Below, piece after piece: positions 25,400 to 33,845 of a stretch of DNA of 64,000 nt. The position numbers and the translations under genes are program-made. The stretch is from assembly GCF_000710775.1 (NCBI RefSeq), contig NZ_JOJP01000001.1, positions 2,026,368 to 2,090,367 on the forward strand, written 5' to 3'. The stretch comes from Endozoicomonas elysicola (GTDB lineage: Bacteria; Pseudomonadota; Gammaproteobacteria; Pseudomonadales; Endozoicomonadaceae). Position 1 is the stretch's first letter, and every line of letters starts with the position of its first letter. Below the pieces are notes generated by a model. The model had not been told where the DNA came from. It made no database searches and worked only from the letters and a program-made list of their open reading frames with translations.

Positions 25400-26773
25400 A
25401 TGAGAACAAAGACCTTACCCTGGGTTTCACTGCTATTGCTGCTGGTGGCCAGCCTGTCGATTGTGGCTGAAAACCGACTGGATCCCATAAGGCTGTATAT
25501 CCAAAAGCATTTTGCTGGTCGTCTGGAGATTACCCAGGAACAGATTGAGCAACTCTCATGGGTACTGGACAACCCGGTATTCACACCTGAGTTGTCCACA
25601 CAGTCACCTTCGACGTCAATACATCGTGAGGTTCCAAGGGCTCTGTCCCGCTTGTATTGTCTGCAGCTGCTAAGAGCCGGATCACATGACGCTTATGAGG
25701 CGTTTGTGGCTCCCCAGACTAACCCTGAAATACCCAGGCTAACCGAGCCATCTTTCCGACAGCTTTCCAGAGAGATTGCCAGACTGGACTCAGTCTCTTA
25801 TGAGGTTCTCCGGGCTGCAGCTATTCTTGACGCCGTCACACTCTCTCCGGAAGCGCGAAAGCGGGCTGGCAAAGTACTGGATAAGCCTGTTCCTGAAGAT
25901 ACCATGGATTTTCTCTCTGTAACTGCGCCATACGCAGATAAGATTTACCCGCTGGCACACTCGATTATTACAAAAGATCCCGAGGCGGCCCGGTTGTTTG
26001 ACATTGTCTACCTGCCGCATAGCCATCTTCGCCATATGATGTATAACGAAGGCTCGCTGTCCATGTATACCGTGCTTAATACTGGAATACAGAACAAGAG
26101 CATCAGCCGCGCTGATCTGAATCTCTGGTATGACCATTGGGTGGTGAATATTGCGGGGTTCCGTGGCCATTCAGATCCGATGGGGTCAGTTTATTTAACC
26201 CAGAATACCTGGCGGTCAATGAATCAACTGAAGTTACTGCTGGATAGACTGTTCAGAGAGCCGAAGATGAACCCTATGCAGGTATACCTGCAAAAGCGGG
26301 GTCAATGGTTGCACCTGAATACATTGACCAGGAATCCCAATGAGTTTCTTGCCCTCGCTTCTCTTGGGGCTATGGCAAGGCTGTTCACACCTGCTGAGGG
26401 AAGAGCCTTGTATACCAGTTTTAAAAGCCTGCCCGAGAATGAGCAGAAGCAGTGGATTCAGTACAGCAGGAAGCAGTTAACTACTTTGGGTACGCCATCC
26501 CCGACTTATGGTCCAGCTGTCTATGCCAATGCGATTGCTGTCGCAGGGTTACCAGAAACGGTTCGTAAAGTACTGCCAGTTATGCTCAGGGTTTATGAAG
26601 AAGCGGACCGGATGAGGGCAGAGGGCCGGTTAGCTGCTGATATACCGCTGTCTTTTCGGGAACTGGCCCAGGAGCCGATGCTGGGCAATATTTTGAGCAG
26701 TTACCGGCAATTTACAACCTCAATCAACCCGGATGATGGAGTAGCTAAACTAGTAATGAGAGAAGAGCCCTAG
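25400..26773 (+). CDS. Secreted hypothetical protein
   Basis: From ATG 25400 the product has 457 residues, with a clear Sec signal peptide (KTLPWVSLLLLLVASLSIVA, likely cut before E24). The open frame extends upstream to 25310, but that would bury the signal. The mature part is mainly helical, rich in Arg, Leu and Tyr, and I recognise no domain. The stop codon TAG at 26771-26773 coincides with the left end of a short palindromic repeat (26771-26827), so the present C-terminus (REEP) may be set by an insertion. Confidence 0.7.
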   Translation: MRTKTLPWVSLLLLLVASLSIVAENRLDPIRLYIQKHFAGRLEITQEQIEQLSWVLDNPVFTPELSTQSPSTSIHREVPRALSRLYCLQLLRAGSHDAYEAFVAPQTNPEIPRLTEPSFRQLSREIARLDSVSYEVLRAAAILDAVTLSPEARKRAGKVLDKPVPEDTMDFLSVTAPYADKIYPLAHSIITKDPEAARLFDIVYLPHSHLRHMMYNEGSLSMYTVLNTGIQNKSISRADLNLWYDHWVVNIAGFRGHSDPMGSVYLTQNTWRSMNQLKLLLDRLFREPKMNPMQVYLQKRGQWLHLNTLTRNPNEFLALASLGAMARLFTPAEGRALYTSFKSLPENEQKQWIQYSRKQLTTLGTPSPTYGPAVYANAIAVAGLPETVRKVLPVMLRVYEEADRMRAEGRLAADIPLSFRELAQEPMLGNILSSYRQFTTSINPDDGVAKLVMREEP

Positions 26774-26827
26774 GGCCTGTTGACAAAAGGTTCCAAACTC
26801 AGTGGTTCGTATAGTTAACAGAGCCTA
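26771..26827. repeat. Deleted copy of TA-flanked palindromic element (family A)
   Basis: Starts TAGGGCCTGTTGAC and ends GTTAACAGAGCCTA, flanked by TA on both sides. Its first 43 bases match the inner and terminal sequence of one arm of the element at 42409-42673 (about 37 of 43 by my alignment, including CTCAGTGGTTCGTA). It therefore looks like an internally deleted relative. Confidence 0.7.
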
Positions 26828-26880
26828 TGTTGACTTGTATATACAGACTTTAACTCTAATCAGAAATCCAGGGAGGATTT

Positions 26881-27546
26881 ATGTTTTACCAGCATTTTCG
26901 CCAGAATGAAGTCGGCCGTGATTTTGTTATTGGTGATTTGCATGGAATGCATGATCTCCTGATGTCGTTACTGGCCAAGGTTGGTTTTGACTGGGAAAAG
27001 GACCGTTGTTTCAGCTGTGGAGACTTGATTGACCGGGGGCCGGATTCTGAAAAATGCCTCTCTCTCATGGCGGAACCTTGGTTTCACTGTGTTCGTGGCA
27101 ATCATGAGCAGTGTATGATTGAAACGGTGCGGCATCCATCCTCACATGAGATAGCAAAGTGGGTTCTCTGTGGTGGGCGCTGGCACCTTCAAGTGTCTTC
27201 AGAAAAAATGAAGAAGTATGCTGATAAGGCGTCTGAGCAGCCAGTACTCATTTCTGTTGACCTTGCTGATGGCAGAAAAGTAGCCATTTGCCATGCTGAG
27301 TACCCGTTGCCAGTCTGGGCTCCGGATCAGGTTGAGTCTGATCCGGATTTAGTCTGGGCTATACAGTGGTCGAGAAATCGGATTCAAACCAATGATGACT
27401 CGTTGATTGAAGGTATTGACCACGTATTCTGTGGGCATACCATTGTTGATCAACCAGTCACCTTGGGAAATACTCACTTTATTGATACAGGCGGATTTGA
27501 GAGCAACCATCTGACGTTGCTCTGCCTCAGTGATCTTTCTAGGTGA
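26881..27546 (+). CDS. Serine/threonine protein phosphatase, PrpA/PrpB type
   Basis: A 221-residue metallophosphatase. The PPP signatures are complete: GDLHG (18-22), GDLIDRGP (47-54) and GNHE (73-76), plus a C-terminal CGHT (about 184) and the His in ICHAEYP. The start has a strong GGGAGG. E. coli PrpA and PrpB act on phosphorylated proteins and influence the Cpx stress response. The gene stands alone. Whether the natural substrate is protein or a small phosphate ester is not known. Confidence 0.88.
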   Translation: MFYQHFRQNEVGRDFVIGDLHGMHDLLMSLLAKVGFDWEKDRCFSCGDLIDRGPDSEKCLSLMAEPWFHCVRGNHEQCMIETVRHPSSHEIAKWVLCGGRWHLQVSSEKMKKYADKASEQPVLISVDLADGRKVAICHAEYPLPVWAPDQVESDPDLVWAIQWSRNRIQTNDDSLIEGIDHVFCGHTIVDQPVTLGNTHFIDTGGFESNHLTLLCLSDLSR

Positions 27547-27647
27547 CTAAATAATCTTCTTAGAGCTGGTTTATGGCCTATTGCGAATAGCGAAAAAGGG
27601 GCGTTTTATCACTGTTTGCATCCCGCAGAAAGATCATGAACAGGCTA

Positions 27648-28316
27648 TTAGTGCCACTCGACAACCGCTTCCTGTCGGTGGCGAGTTTTTGGGTAAGGCT
27701 CGTTTTCCCGGTAACCAAAGGCGACCATCACACTGACGCCAAACTCACTCATATCCAACAGGCCTTCCTGCTCCATTAGTGGCTCCAGCTTTTCACGATC
27801 GAAACCTTCAATCGGGCAGGAGTCAATACCTATTTGAGCGGCTACGCTCATCATATTGCCGAGTGCGATATAAGTCTGTTTGCAGGCCCAGTCAAACATG
27901 GCCCTGGGAGATTCGGTCAACCGGAAGTTACTGTTTTGAAAGTCACGATAGAACTCGCTGATCATATCCACAACATCTTCAGGCAGCTGTTTAACATTAC
28001 GCATATGGTCCAGGATATATTCAGACTCATAATGCATGCTGTTTTCTTTGCGGGCTAGAATAATGACAAAATGACTGGCAGTTGGTAGCTGTCCCTGGGC
28101 TCCCCAGCTGACGGTTTTGATCTTTTCCCTTAAATCCGGATTCTGGATTACCAGGAACTTCCAAGGTTCAAAGCCAAATGAGCTGGGAGAAAGCCGTCCG
28201 GCTTCCAGAATGAAATCAAAATCCTCATCGGATATTTTCCGGCTTGCATCAAAGCTTTTGCAGGCGTGACGGAAGTTGAAAGCATCCAGAATTTGTTTAC
28301 GCAGGGCAGTATTCAT
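27648..28316 (-). CDS. NAD(P)H-dependent nitroreductase family oxidoreductase
   Basis: A 222-residue FMN enzyme of the NfsB/YfkO type. Present are the FMN phosphate-binding FRHACKSFD at 15-23, LSPSSFGFEPWKFLVI at 42-57, SCPIEGFD about 169-176 and the C-terminal VMVAFGYRENEPYPKTRH. Such enzymes reduce nitroaromatics, quinones or enones. It is divergent from an HxlR regulator, a family often controlling neighbouring nitroreductase or quinone-response genes, so control by that regulator is likely. Confidence 0.88.
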   Translation of the reverse strand: MNTALRKQILDAFNFRHACKSFDASRKISDEDFDFILEAGRLSPSSFGFEPWKFLVIQNPDLREKIKTVSWGAQGQLPTASHFVIILARKENSMHYESEYILDHMRNVKQLPEDVVDMISEFYRDFQNSNFRLTESPRAMFDWACKQTYIALGNMMSVAAQIGIDSCPIEGFDREKLEPLMEQEGLLDMSEFGVSVMVAFGYRENEPYPKTRHRQEAVVEWH

Positions 28317-28400
28317 TGTTCAGACCATATACAACAGTAGTCGAGAGCTGCGCATTCTATTGGTGTCAGGATAAAATAGAAAGAAAGCACAAAAATGATA

Positions 28401-28440
28401 GGTAGTATATTGAATTGTGTTTAAGTATCAATTTTATACC
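28401..28440. promoter_or_regulatory. Candidate operator in nitroreductase/HxlR intergenic region
   Basis: An imperfect inverted repeat (GGTAxTATATTGA ... TATCAATTTTATACC) lies in the AT-rich space between the divergent genes. HxlR dimers bind imperfect palindromes near such promoters, so this is a reasonable operator candidate. The match between arms is about 10 of 15. Confidence 0.35.
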
Positions 28441-28475
28441 ATTAAATAGCTTTATCGACATCAGGAGTATCAGGG

Positions 28476-28859
28476 GTGCGGGGAGAACAGGAATATCTGG
28501 CAGGTAGTAAGCCATGCCCGGTGGAAGTGGCTCAGGAAATTATTGGGGGCAAGTGGAAAGGAGTGATTCTTTACAAGCTGCTTGAGTCTGGCTGTCTGAG
28601 GTTTAGTGAGCTGAAAAGACGTCTGCCCCGGATTACCCAGAGAATGCTTACACTTCAATTGAGAAGTCTTGAAGAAGATGGACTGGTTCTTCGAACGATT
28701 TATCCGGAAGTGCCTCCGAGAGTTGAGTACCGGTTGACGGAGCTTGGTCAGACTCTCAAGCCGGTTATTGATGGTTTGATGGCTTGGGGGATTCTATATG
28801 AGGAGGTAACCCAGACTGAAGGAACTGCTGTAGCAAAGGGTGAAGCTGCGATATGTTAA
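28476..28859 (+). CDS. HxlR family transcriptional regulator
   Basis: A 127-residue winged-helix protein. CPVEVAQEIIGGKWKGVILY is the typical start, followed by RFSELKRRLPRITQRMLTLQ (recognition helix) and wing EVPPRVEYRLTELGQTL. GTG 28476 has AGGAG eight bases upstream. HxlR proteins sense electrophiles, quinones or disulfide stress, often through an N-terminal Cys; here C14 occupies that place. It probably regulates the divergent nitroreductase. Its last seven bases overlap the Nudix gene, indicating coupled translation. Confidence 0.9.
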   Translation: MRGEQEYLAGSKPCPVEVAQEIIGGKWKGVILYKLLESGCLRFSELKRRLPRITQRMLTLQLRSLEEDGLVLRTIYPEVPPRVEYRLTELGQTLKPVIDGLMAWGILYEEVTQTEGTAVAKGEAAIC

Positions 28860-29383
28860 CAGAACCTAATGCTGATTCAGGCAGGAAAATATTAATGCAA
28901 TCATTGCGGGACATTGACTGGGATTCCTGGCAAGGAAAAGACCCAGCTACGCTGACGTTTATCATTAAAGGCGGGCAGATCCTGTTGATTCGGAAGAAGC
29001 GAGGGCTGGGTGCCGGAAAAATAAATGGTCCGGGAGGGCGCCTTGAACCGGGTGAAACCATGTTGGAGTGTGCCATCCGTGAGGTTCAGGAAGAACTTTG
29101 TATCACCCCCGTCAACCCGAAGTTCTGTGGTGAAAGTTTATTTCAGTTTACCGATGGTTATTCCATCCACGTTCACACGTATATGGCCGATGATTTTGAA
29201 GGTATCCCGGCTGAAACCGAGGAAGCCATCCCGCTTTGGTTCCCGCTTGATGGCATTCCTTACGAAGAAATGTGGGCAGACGACATTATCTGGCTACCTG
29301 AGATGCTGAAAGGGCATCAGTTCAAGGGACGTTACCTCTTTGATGGAGACCGGATGCTTGATCATCACTTGGATACTTTTTAA
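28853..29383 (+). CDS. Nudix hydrolase, MTH1-like (8-oxo-dGTP diphosphatase type)
   Basis: A 176-residue Nudix enzyme. The Nudix box spans 61-83: GGRLEPGETMLECAIREVQE followed by EL. The second half resembles human MTH1/NUDT1 rather than the usual bacterial MutT: WFPLDGIPYEEMWADDIIWL (129-148) lines up with the MTH1 segment whose paired Asp (here D143, D144) recognise oxidised purines. The likely role is removing oxidised nucleoside triphosphates. ATG 28853 lies inside the hxlR-type gene, seven bases before its stop. If real, the unit links electrophile sensing with nucleotide-pool cleaning. Confidence 0.88.
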   Translation: MLTEPNADSGRKILMQSLRDIDWDSWQGKDPATLTFIIKGGQILLIRKKRGLGAGKINGPGGRLEPGETMLECAIREVQEELCITPVNPKFCGESLFQFTDGYSIHVHTYMADDFEGIPAETEEAIPLWFPLDGIPYEEMWADDIIWLPEMLKGHQFKGRYLFDGDRMLDHHLDTF

Positions 29384-29453
29384 AAAGTTGGTTATTTTGA
29401 CAATCTTTTAACAAGAGAGGGGTTGGAATCAGAATAAACGTACATATATTGAA

Positions 29454-29484
29454 GTTAACAGTGGCTCAAAGGAGCACTGTTAAC
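29454..29484. other. Perfect 10-bp inverted repeat upstream of hsp20
   Basis: GTTAACAGTG and CACTGTTAAC flank 11 bases. It lies 60-90 bases before the hsp20 start, with no T-run. It could be an operator or a 5'-leader hairpin; GTTAACAG also resembles family A repeat ends. Confidence 0.35.
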
Positions 29485-29546
29485 CAAGGCTTGTTCATTG
29501 TGAAAAGCCATTGATATAAACCTATTGCTCGATTGAGGATATGGTA

Positions 29547-30020
29547 ATGCGTACTTTTGATTTTGATTTCACCCCGCTGTACCGTTCTGCCATTGGTTTT
29601 GACCGTGTTGCTCATTTGCTGGAATCCATGAATGCCAGCCATGCACAGGTGACCAAAAATAATGGCTACCCGCCTTATAATATTGAACTGCTGGATGATA
29701 ACGAATACCGCATCACCATGGCCGTTGCCGGCTTTGCAGAAGATGAACTGGAGATTGAGACCCGTGAAGGTGTTTTAATTGTTCTGGGCAAGAAAAAGAC
29801 AGATGAAACTGAGCGAAAATATCTCTACCAGGGAATTGCCGAGCGTAATTTTGAACGCCGTTTCCAGCTTGCAGATTATGTCCGTGTAACTGGTGCAACC
29901 ATGGACAATGGCCTTCTGCATATTGACCTGGAGCGTGAAATTCCAGAGGCGATGAAGCCGAGAAAAATTAACATCGGCCAGAACAAGCTATTGGAAGCGG
30001 AAGCAGCCGAAGGCGCTTAA
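29547..30020 (+). CDS. Small heat-shock protein Hsp20 (IbpA/IbpB-like)
   Basis: A 157-residue holdase of the alpha-crystallin family. N-terminal [19 protein letters not shown] matches IbpA; the alpha-crystallin domain covers about 35-130 and ends in [14 protein letters not shown]; a C-terminal I-x-I/V-type element is seen in RKINIG. The GAGG at 29535-29538 fits ATG 29547 better than ATG 29541, which would be only three bases away. Heat-shock sigma-32 control is expected for the family, but I cannot identify a clear promoter. Confidence 0.92.
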   Translation: MRTFDFDFTPLYRSAIGFDRVAHLLESMNASHAQVTKNNGYPPYNIELLDDNEYRITMAVAGFAEDELEIETREGVLIVLGKKKTDETERKYLYQGIAERNFERRFQLADYVRVTGATMDNGLLHIDLEREIPEAMKPRKINIGQNKLLEAEAAEGA

Positions 30021-30023
30021 ACG

Positions 30024-30839
30024 TTATATGTTGAATAGTGTACGACAGTTATGAGAGGTGGCTTCTGCCACCTCCATCAAAGAGATACCTCTTAGCTCCG
30101 CCAGACACTCTGCAACGTGTTCTACCCTTCCTGGCTCATTCCTTTGTCCCTGATAGCCATTCAATGGCATATCCGGCGCGTCTGTCTCAAGCACAATACT
30201 GCCAATTGGCAGGGTGGCTGCCAGGTGTCTTGTTTTGCTGGCTCTTGGGTAGGTTATGCCGCCACCGAACCCCAGCTTAAAGCCCAACTTCAGGTATTCT
30301 TCTGCCTGTTGTTCACTGCCTGAAAAGGCGTGAATAATCCCGGCGCTTTCGGGCTTGAATCTTCGCAGTACTTTCAGAATATCGTCATGGCTTTTCCGGC
30401 TATGAATAATCAGTGGCATTTGATGCAGGCAGGCCAGTTCAACCTGACCAGTAAACAGAGCGAGTTGTTTGTCCTTTGTCTGAGGCGTCATGTTTCGGTC
30501 AAAAAAATCCAGGCCGGTTTCTCCTATGGCCACAACCCTGACGGGACGTTTTTCCAGCAGTTTGCCCAATAGATCAAGGTGCTTGAGATTATGCTCAGAA
30601 ATAAACCAGGGGTGGATACCAAGGGCCGTTACAATGCTTACAGGGCTCTCGTTTGAAAGGACTTCTGACTCATTGATCAATGAGAGCCACTCGGTGTGCT
30701 TTGTGGCAGGAATACAGATGTTGCTCACTCCCTTTCTGGCCGAGCGGTTCAGCACCTGTACACGGTCAATATCGAAGTCTGAAAAATTAAGATGGCAATG
30801 GCTATCAAATAGAGACAGCTGATCGTTCCCTTGTAGCAC
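30024..30839 (-). CDS. TatD family metal-dependent hydrolase (YjjV-like)
   Basis: A 271-residue TIM-barrel metallohydrolase of the TatD group (3'-exonuclease or deoxyribonuclease type). Metal ligands are seen in DSHCH (H14, H16), GETGLDF (about 105-111), IIHSRK, IIHAFSG and ETDAPD. The shorter, YjjV-like branch fits best. GTG 30839 is the only reasonable start, about 11 bases after AAGGGA. It converges on hsp20 with only three bases between stops and no obvious terminator. Confidence 0.88.
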   Translation of the reverse strand: MLQGNDQLSLFDSHCHLNFSDFDIDRVQVLNRSARKGVSNICIPATKHTEWLSLINESEVLSNESPVSIVTALGIHPWFISEHNLKHLDLLGKLLEKRPVRVVAIGETGLDFFDRNMTPQTKDKQLALFTGQVELACLHQMPLIIHSRKSHDDILKVLRRFKPESAGIIHAFSGSEQQAEEYLKLGFKLGFGGGITYPRASKTRHLAATLPIGSIVLETDAPDMPLNGYQGQRNEPGRVEHVAECLAELRGISLMEVAEATSHNCRTLFNI

Positions 30840-30975
30840 GGTTCATTGTTCCCTTAATAGGCTGTAATTTATACAGAATAACAGTTTGCCAATTACATCC
30901 TCAGAATACTCCAGCTGTGTACATAAATACTTCTAAAAAAATAATCAATAGTATGAAAAAGCACTGGCAGGATGA

Positions 30976-31446
30976 GTGACCTATTATTTATCAGACACTA
31001 GACTTGAGGTATATAAAGTGAACGAGGACTTAACCACAGCTGAGCCTTGTGGAGGCTTAAATCATTTTTTAGGCCACTGGGAGCGCCTCCATAAAGAACC
31101 ATCTGATACCAGAGGATTAATAGAAATCTATATATCGGGCACCAGAGGTAGTGTCTCGCATCCATTGCATCAGGTCAGAGTAACCTTACATTTTCAAGAC
31201 CCTGATAACACACTTTCTTCTACGATTCAGGCCATCGGGACTCAGTTTAATGACTGGAATCATGCTTCTGACAGGCCAGTTGTGCTTGGACTGAATTTTT
31301 ACGATAACGGCTACTTGGGAGAGATGTATATCATGGTCATGCCAGATAACCCGAAAAAAATGGGGTTGGACTGGGGGGCCAGAATTCCAAACAGTAACCA
31401 GCCCGGTTTCTATCAAACGAAAGTAGAGTTAAACAAAGTGGCATAG
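30976..31446 (+). CDS. Hypothetical protein
   Basis: A 156-residue soluble protein with GTG 30976 after an AGGA. It is rich in beta-type segments and Trp/Tyr, with no Cys-based or enzymatic motif I recognise. It has no signal peptide and stands alone between the TatD gene and the copper-related pair. Confidence 0.55.
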   Translation: MTYYLSDTRLEVYKVNEDLTTAEPCGGLNHFLGHWERLHKEPSDTRGLIEIYISGTRGSVSHPLHQVRVTLHFQDPDNTLSSTIQAIGTQFNDWNHASDRPVVLGLNFYDNGYLGEMYIMVMPDNPKKMGLDWGARIPNSNQPGFYQTKVELNKVA

Positions 31447-31473
31447 ATGTTTTGTTGTTCTCCACGATTAAGT

Positions 31474-31495
31474 CATAGCAACACTCATTGCTATG
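31474..31495 (+). other. Hairpin after hypothetical gene
   Basis: CATAGCAA and TTGCTATG with a six-base loop, 28 bases after the stop at 31446. There is only a weak T-rich tail, so it is a possible weak terminator. Confidence 0.4.
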
Positions 31496-31649
31496 AATTT
31501 GTACTTTTGGGGGGATTTTACTTCGTCAGAGGCTTCTCTCAAGAGATTGGGAAGGTGGATGGCATTTTGGGAACGGGTACTTAATATATTCAAAAGCGGC
31601 TAGGAAAGCCTATAATCCTGCTCAGAAAGTCAGGAATTTAATTCTAAAA

Positions 31650-32159
31650 ATGATGAAAAACGTGTCAAAGCACTTATCCCAGTTTCTCCTCTCGATAGTA
31701 CTATTGCTCGGCTTACTGCTGGTATTTTATGTATCACGTTCGCTGAACAAGAGTGAAATGCCTGTCGATAAGGAGGCGTTTCAAACCGTCAGTTACTGCA
31801 ACACATTTAAAGGGTGCCAGACCAGGGTAGGGGAAGGTTCAATAACATTGAGCATTCTGCCAGCATCGATGCCGACGGGGCAGCCACTGGATATTAGAAC
31901 AGACATTTCTGGGCTCAATGCTGAAAAAGTCAGCATGGAATTTGTTGGCCGTGATATGCCGATGGGGTTGATGCCATTCAATTTACAGAAACAGTCTGGA
32001 CATGCCTCAGGCACTGACCTGTATACTGGTACCGATAGTATCACTTTTTGTACAACTGATAGCAAAATGGTCTGGGTCGCCAGACTGAAAATTGAAACCA
32101 GAGAAGCAGTTCATACCATTCTTTTTGAACTGGACAATATAGAAGCAAACTCACAGTAG
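31650..32159 (+). CDS. Membrane-anchored periplasmic protein next to copper chaperone
   Basis: A 169-residue protein with one N-terminal membrane helix (about 10-30) and a periplasmic domain. It contains three Cys (YCNTFKGC and TFCTTD) and a Met-rich stretch (MEFVGRDMPMGLMPF). It lies 46 bases before the PCu(A)C chaperone gene. Similar uncharacterised proteins occur with Sco/PCu(A)C genes, so a role in copper delivery to cytochrome oxidase is plausible, but that comes from context and Met/Cys content only. Confidence 0.6.
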   Translation: MMKNVSKHLSQFLLSIVLLLGLLLVFYVSRSLNKSEMPVDKEAFQTVSYCNTFKGCQTRVGEGSITLSILPASMPTGQPLDIRTDISGLNAEKVSMEFVGRDMPMGLMPFNLQKQSGHASGTDLYTGTDSITFCTTDSKMVWVARLKIETREAVHTILFELDNIEANSQ

Positions 32160-32205
32160 ATTGCTATTCTCCCATAATACTTCTAATGACGAGTGGAGTT
32201 GAGTA

Positions 32206-32757
32206 ATGGAAGGTGGAACGATTTTGTATTCCAGAGTAGTCAGGATTATGCGAACAATCGTCAATAGTGTGATGGCTTTGATGGTGCTATTAACTGTGCA
32301 CACTGCTGTGGCTGCACAGAATGACCACAGTCATTCGCATTCTCATGCTCACTCACAAGAACACTCTAAACAAGAGTTGCAGTTACTTAATGCCAGTGCT
32401 CGTGCTACCAAGCCCGGGATGTCCTCATCGGCTGCTTATATGACCATCAAGAATGGTACTCATGAGGCTGTTCAGATTCGGTCATTAAGCAGCCCAGTTG
32501 CCAAGAAAACAGAGCTCCACACCACAGAAATGAACAATGGCATGATGACAATGCGCCGTGTGGATAACGTTACCATCAAGTCAGGTGATAAGCTGGAGCT
32601 AAAGCCGGGCGGCTATCATGTGATGCTGATGGGGCTTAAGAAGCCCATAGCCACCAACAGTAAAGTGCCGGTGACCATTACCTTCAGTAATGGCGATAAG
32701 AAGACTGTCATTGCTCATGCAACGGATGAGATCAAAGGCCAGCATATGGCGCATTGA
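32206..32757 (+). CDS. Periplasmic copper chaperone PCu(A)C
   Basis: A 183-residue precursor. A long basic leader (MEGGTILYSRVVRIMR) precedes the signal helix, and GGAG at 32195-32198 supports ATG 32206; ATG 32248 is the alternative but has no spaced site. After cleavage comes a His-rich tail (NDHSHSHSHAHSQEHS), a likely metal sponge. The copper site H-x10-M ... H-x-M is present: TELHTTEMNNGMMTMRRV and GGYHVMLMGL. The family delivers Cu(I) to the Cu-A centre of cytochrome oxidase. A terminator follows. Confidence 0.9.
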   Translation: MEGGTILYSRVVRIMRTIVNSVMALMVLLTVHTAVAAQNDHSHSHSHAHSQEHSKQELQLLNASARATKPGMSSSAAYMTIKNGTHEAVQIRSLSSPVAKKTELHTTEMNNGMMTMRRVDNVTIKSGDKLELKPGGYHVMLMGLKKPIATNSKVPVTITFSNGDKKTVIAHATDEIKGQHMAH

Positions 32758-32789
32758 GTAGCAGAAGCTACTTCCTTGTAGCTCATTAC

Positions 32790-32828
32790 AAAGGTACAGA
32801 ACCTATGTGTTTCTGTACCTTTCTGTTT
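32790..32828 (+). terminator. Terminator-like hairpin after PCu(A)C gene
   Basis: AAAGGTACAGA and TCTGTACCTTT form a perfect 11-bp stem with an 11-base loop, followed by CTGTTT, 33 bases after the stop. It also faces the convergent DUF2750 gene. Confidence 0.7.
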
Positions 32829-32864
32829 AATAAGAGCGCCATCTATAGAGCCAGTCTAATGGGC

Positions 32865-33257
32865 TTATCCCTGCTCCAGCTCACCCAGAATGGCTTCCTT
32901 CAATTCAGAAGGTGCCACAACAAGGCCTTCTTCTTCATCAACTGGAAATACAGCCAGCATGGTGTTATCCCTTTCGAGCCCGGGAGTCCAGCGCTCCAGC
33001 CACACTTCCAGAGTAATGGCTTTTGGCTGGCAGTCAGACCAGTCATCCACTGCCCAGGCTTTGGCGAAATCAGGATGGGGCCAAATGGGCAGACACTCTT
33101 CACCATCACTGGATGACAGCTCTACCCAACCCTCCGGGCTGTGCAGGCTCCAGATCTCTTCCCAATCAGCCACTTTTTTCAAGAAGTAGTCATAACGCTC
33201 ATGGTCAGCCAGCTTCTGAATGGATTCGAACTGTTTGTCGTTGAGTTTGTAAGTCAT
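32865..33257 (-). CDS. DUF2750 domain protein
   Basis: A 130-residue acidic soluble protein. RYDYFLKKVADWEEIWSL, then GWVELSSSDGEECLPIWPHP and FAKAW are the DUF2750 pattern. The family has no known biochemical role and is widespread in gammaproteobacteria. It is divergent from the ICMT-like gene. Confidence 0.8.
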   Translation of the reverse strand: MTYKLNDKQFESIQKLADHERYDYFLKKVADWEEIWSLHSPEGWVELSSSDGEECLPIWPHPDFAKAWAVDDWSDCQPKAITLEVWLERWTPGLERDNTMLAVFPVDEEEGLVVAPSELKEAILGELEQG

Positions 33258-33380
33258 CAGTCATCAACGCTAGTGCAGTAAATAGTGGTGGGAGTGTATT
33301 ACCTGCGTAGGATTGAAAGCAAATGGTGCTGTAGAATGGTGTTCTAAATTCTGGATAAAAGATAAAACAAGGAAAATCCC

Positions 33381-33845
33381 GTGAAAAGCCTTGAACTGAA
33401 AATCCCCCCATTGCTACTGGTTTTACTGTTTGGGGCTGCCATGTGGCTTGCCAGAAAGTATATCTCTCTGGGGTTTGATCTGAGTCGTGAGATTCGGTTG
33501 GGGCTTTTTATACTGTTTTCCATGCTGGCATTTGGTGTGGCATTGGCCGGAGTGATGAGTTTCAGAAAACAGAGAACTACGGTTAACCCAGTCAATCCTG
33601 AGGCGGCATCATCCCTGGTAATTAGTGGTATCTATCAGTATACGAGAAACCCCATGTACCTTGGGTTTGCTATTTTTCTAATTGGCTGGGGGCTTTGGCT
33701 GACCAATATTGTGTCAATTGCATTGATTCCATGCTTTATCCTTTACATGACCCGTTTCCAAATAATGGCTGAAGAAAGGGCGTTGGAAGCGCTTTTTGGT
33801 GAAAGATTTCTTGTTTATAAGCAGTCTGTAAGACGTTGGCTCTAG
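33381..33845 (+). CDS. Isoprenylcysteine carboxyl methyltransferase-like membrane protein
   Basis: A 154-residue protein with four membrane helices. It carries the SAM-binding C-terminal pattern of the ICMT/PEMT family: GIYQYTRNPMYLG (about 76-88), EERALEALFGERFLVYKQSV and RRW near the end. Bacterial members probably methylate a lipid or small molecule; the substrate is unknown. Its stop TAG at 33843-33845 is the first base plus AG of a family B repeat. Confidence 0.85.
   Translation: MKSLELKIPPLLLVLLFGAAMWLARKYISLGFDLSREIRLGLFILFSMLAFGVALAGVMSFRKQRTTVNPVNPEAASSLVISGIYQYTRNPMYLGFAIFLIGWGLWLTNIVSIALIPCFILYMTRFQIMAEERALEALFGERFLVYKQSVRRWL

Noticed and set aside
29384..29546. ROSE-type RNA thermometer or sigma-32 promoter before hsp20
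   Set aside because: I found no convincing CCCCAT-like -10 box and no UxGCU-type pairing to the ribosome site; only an unrelated palindrome.
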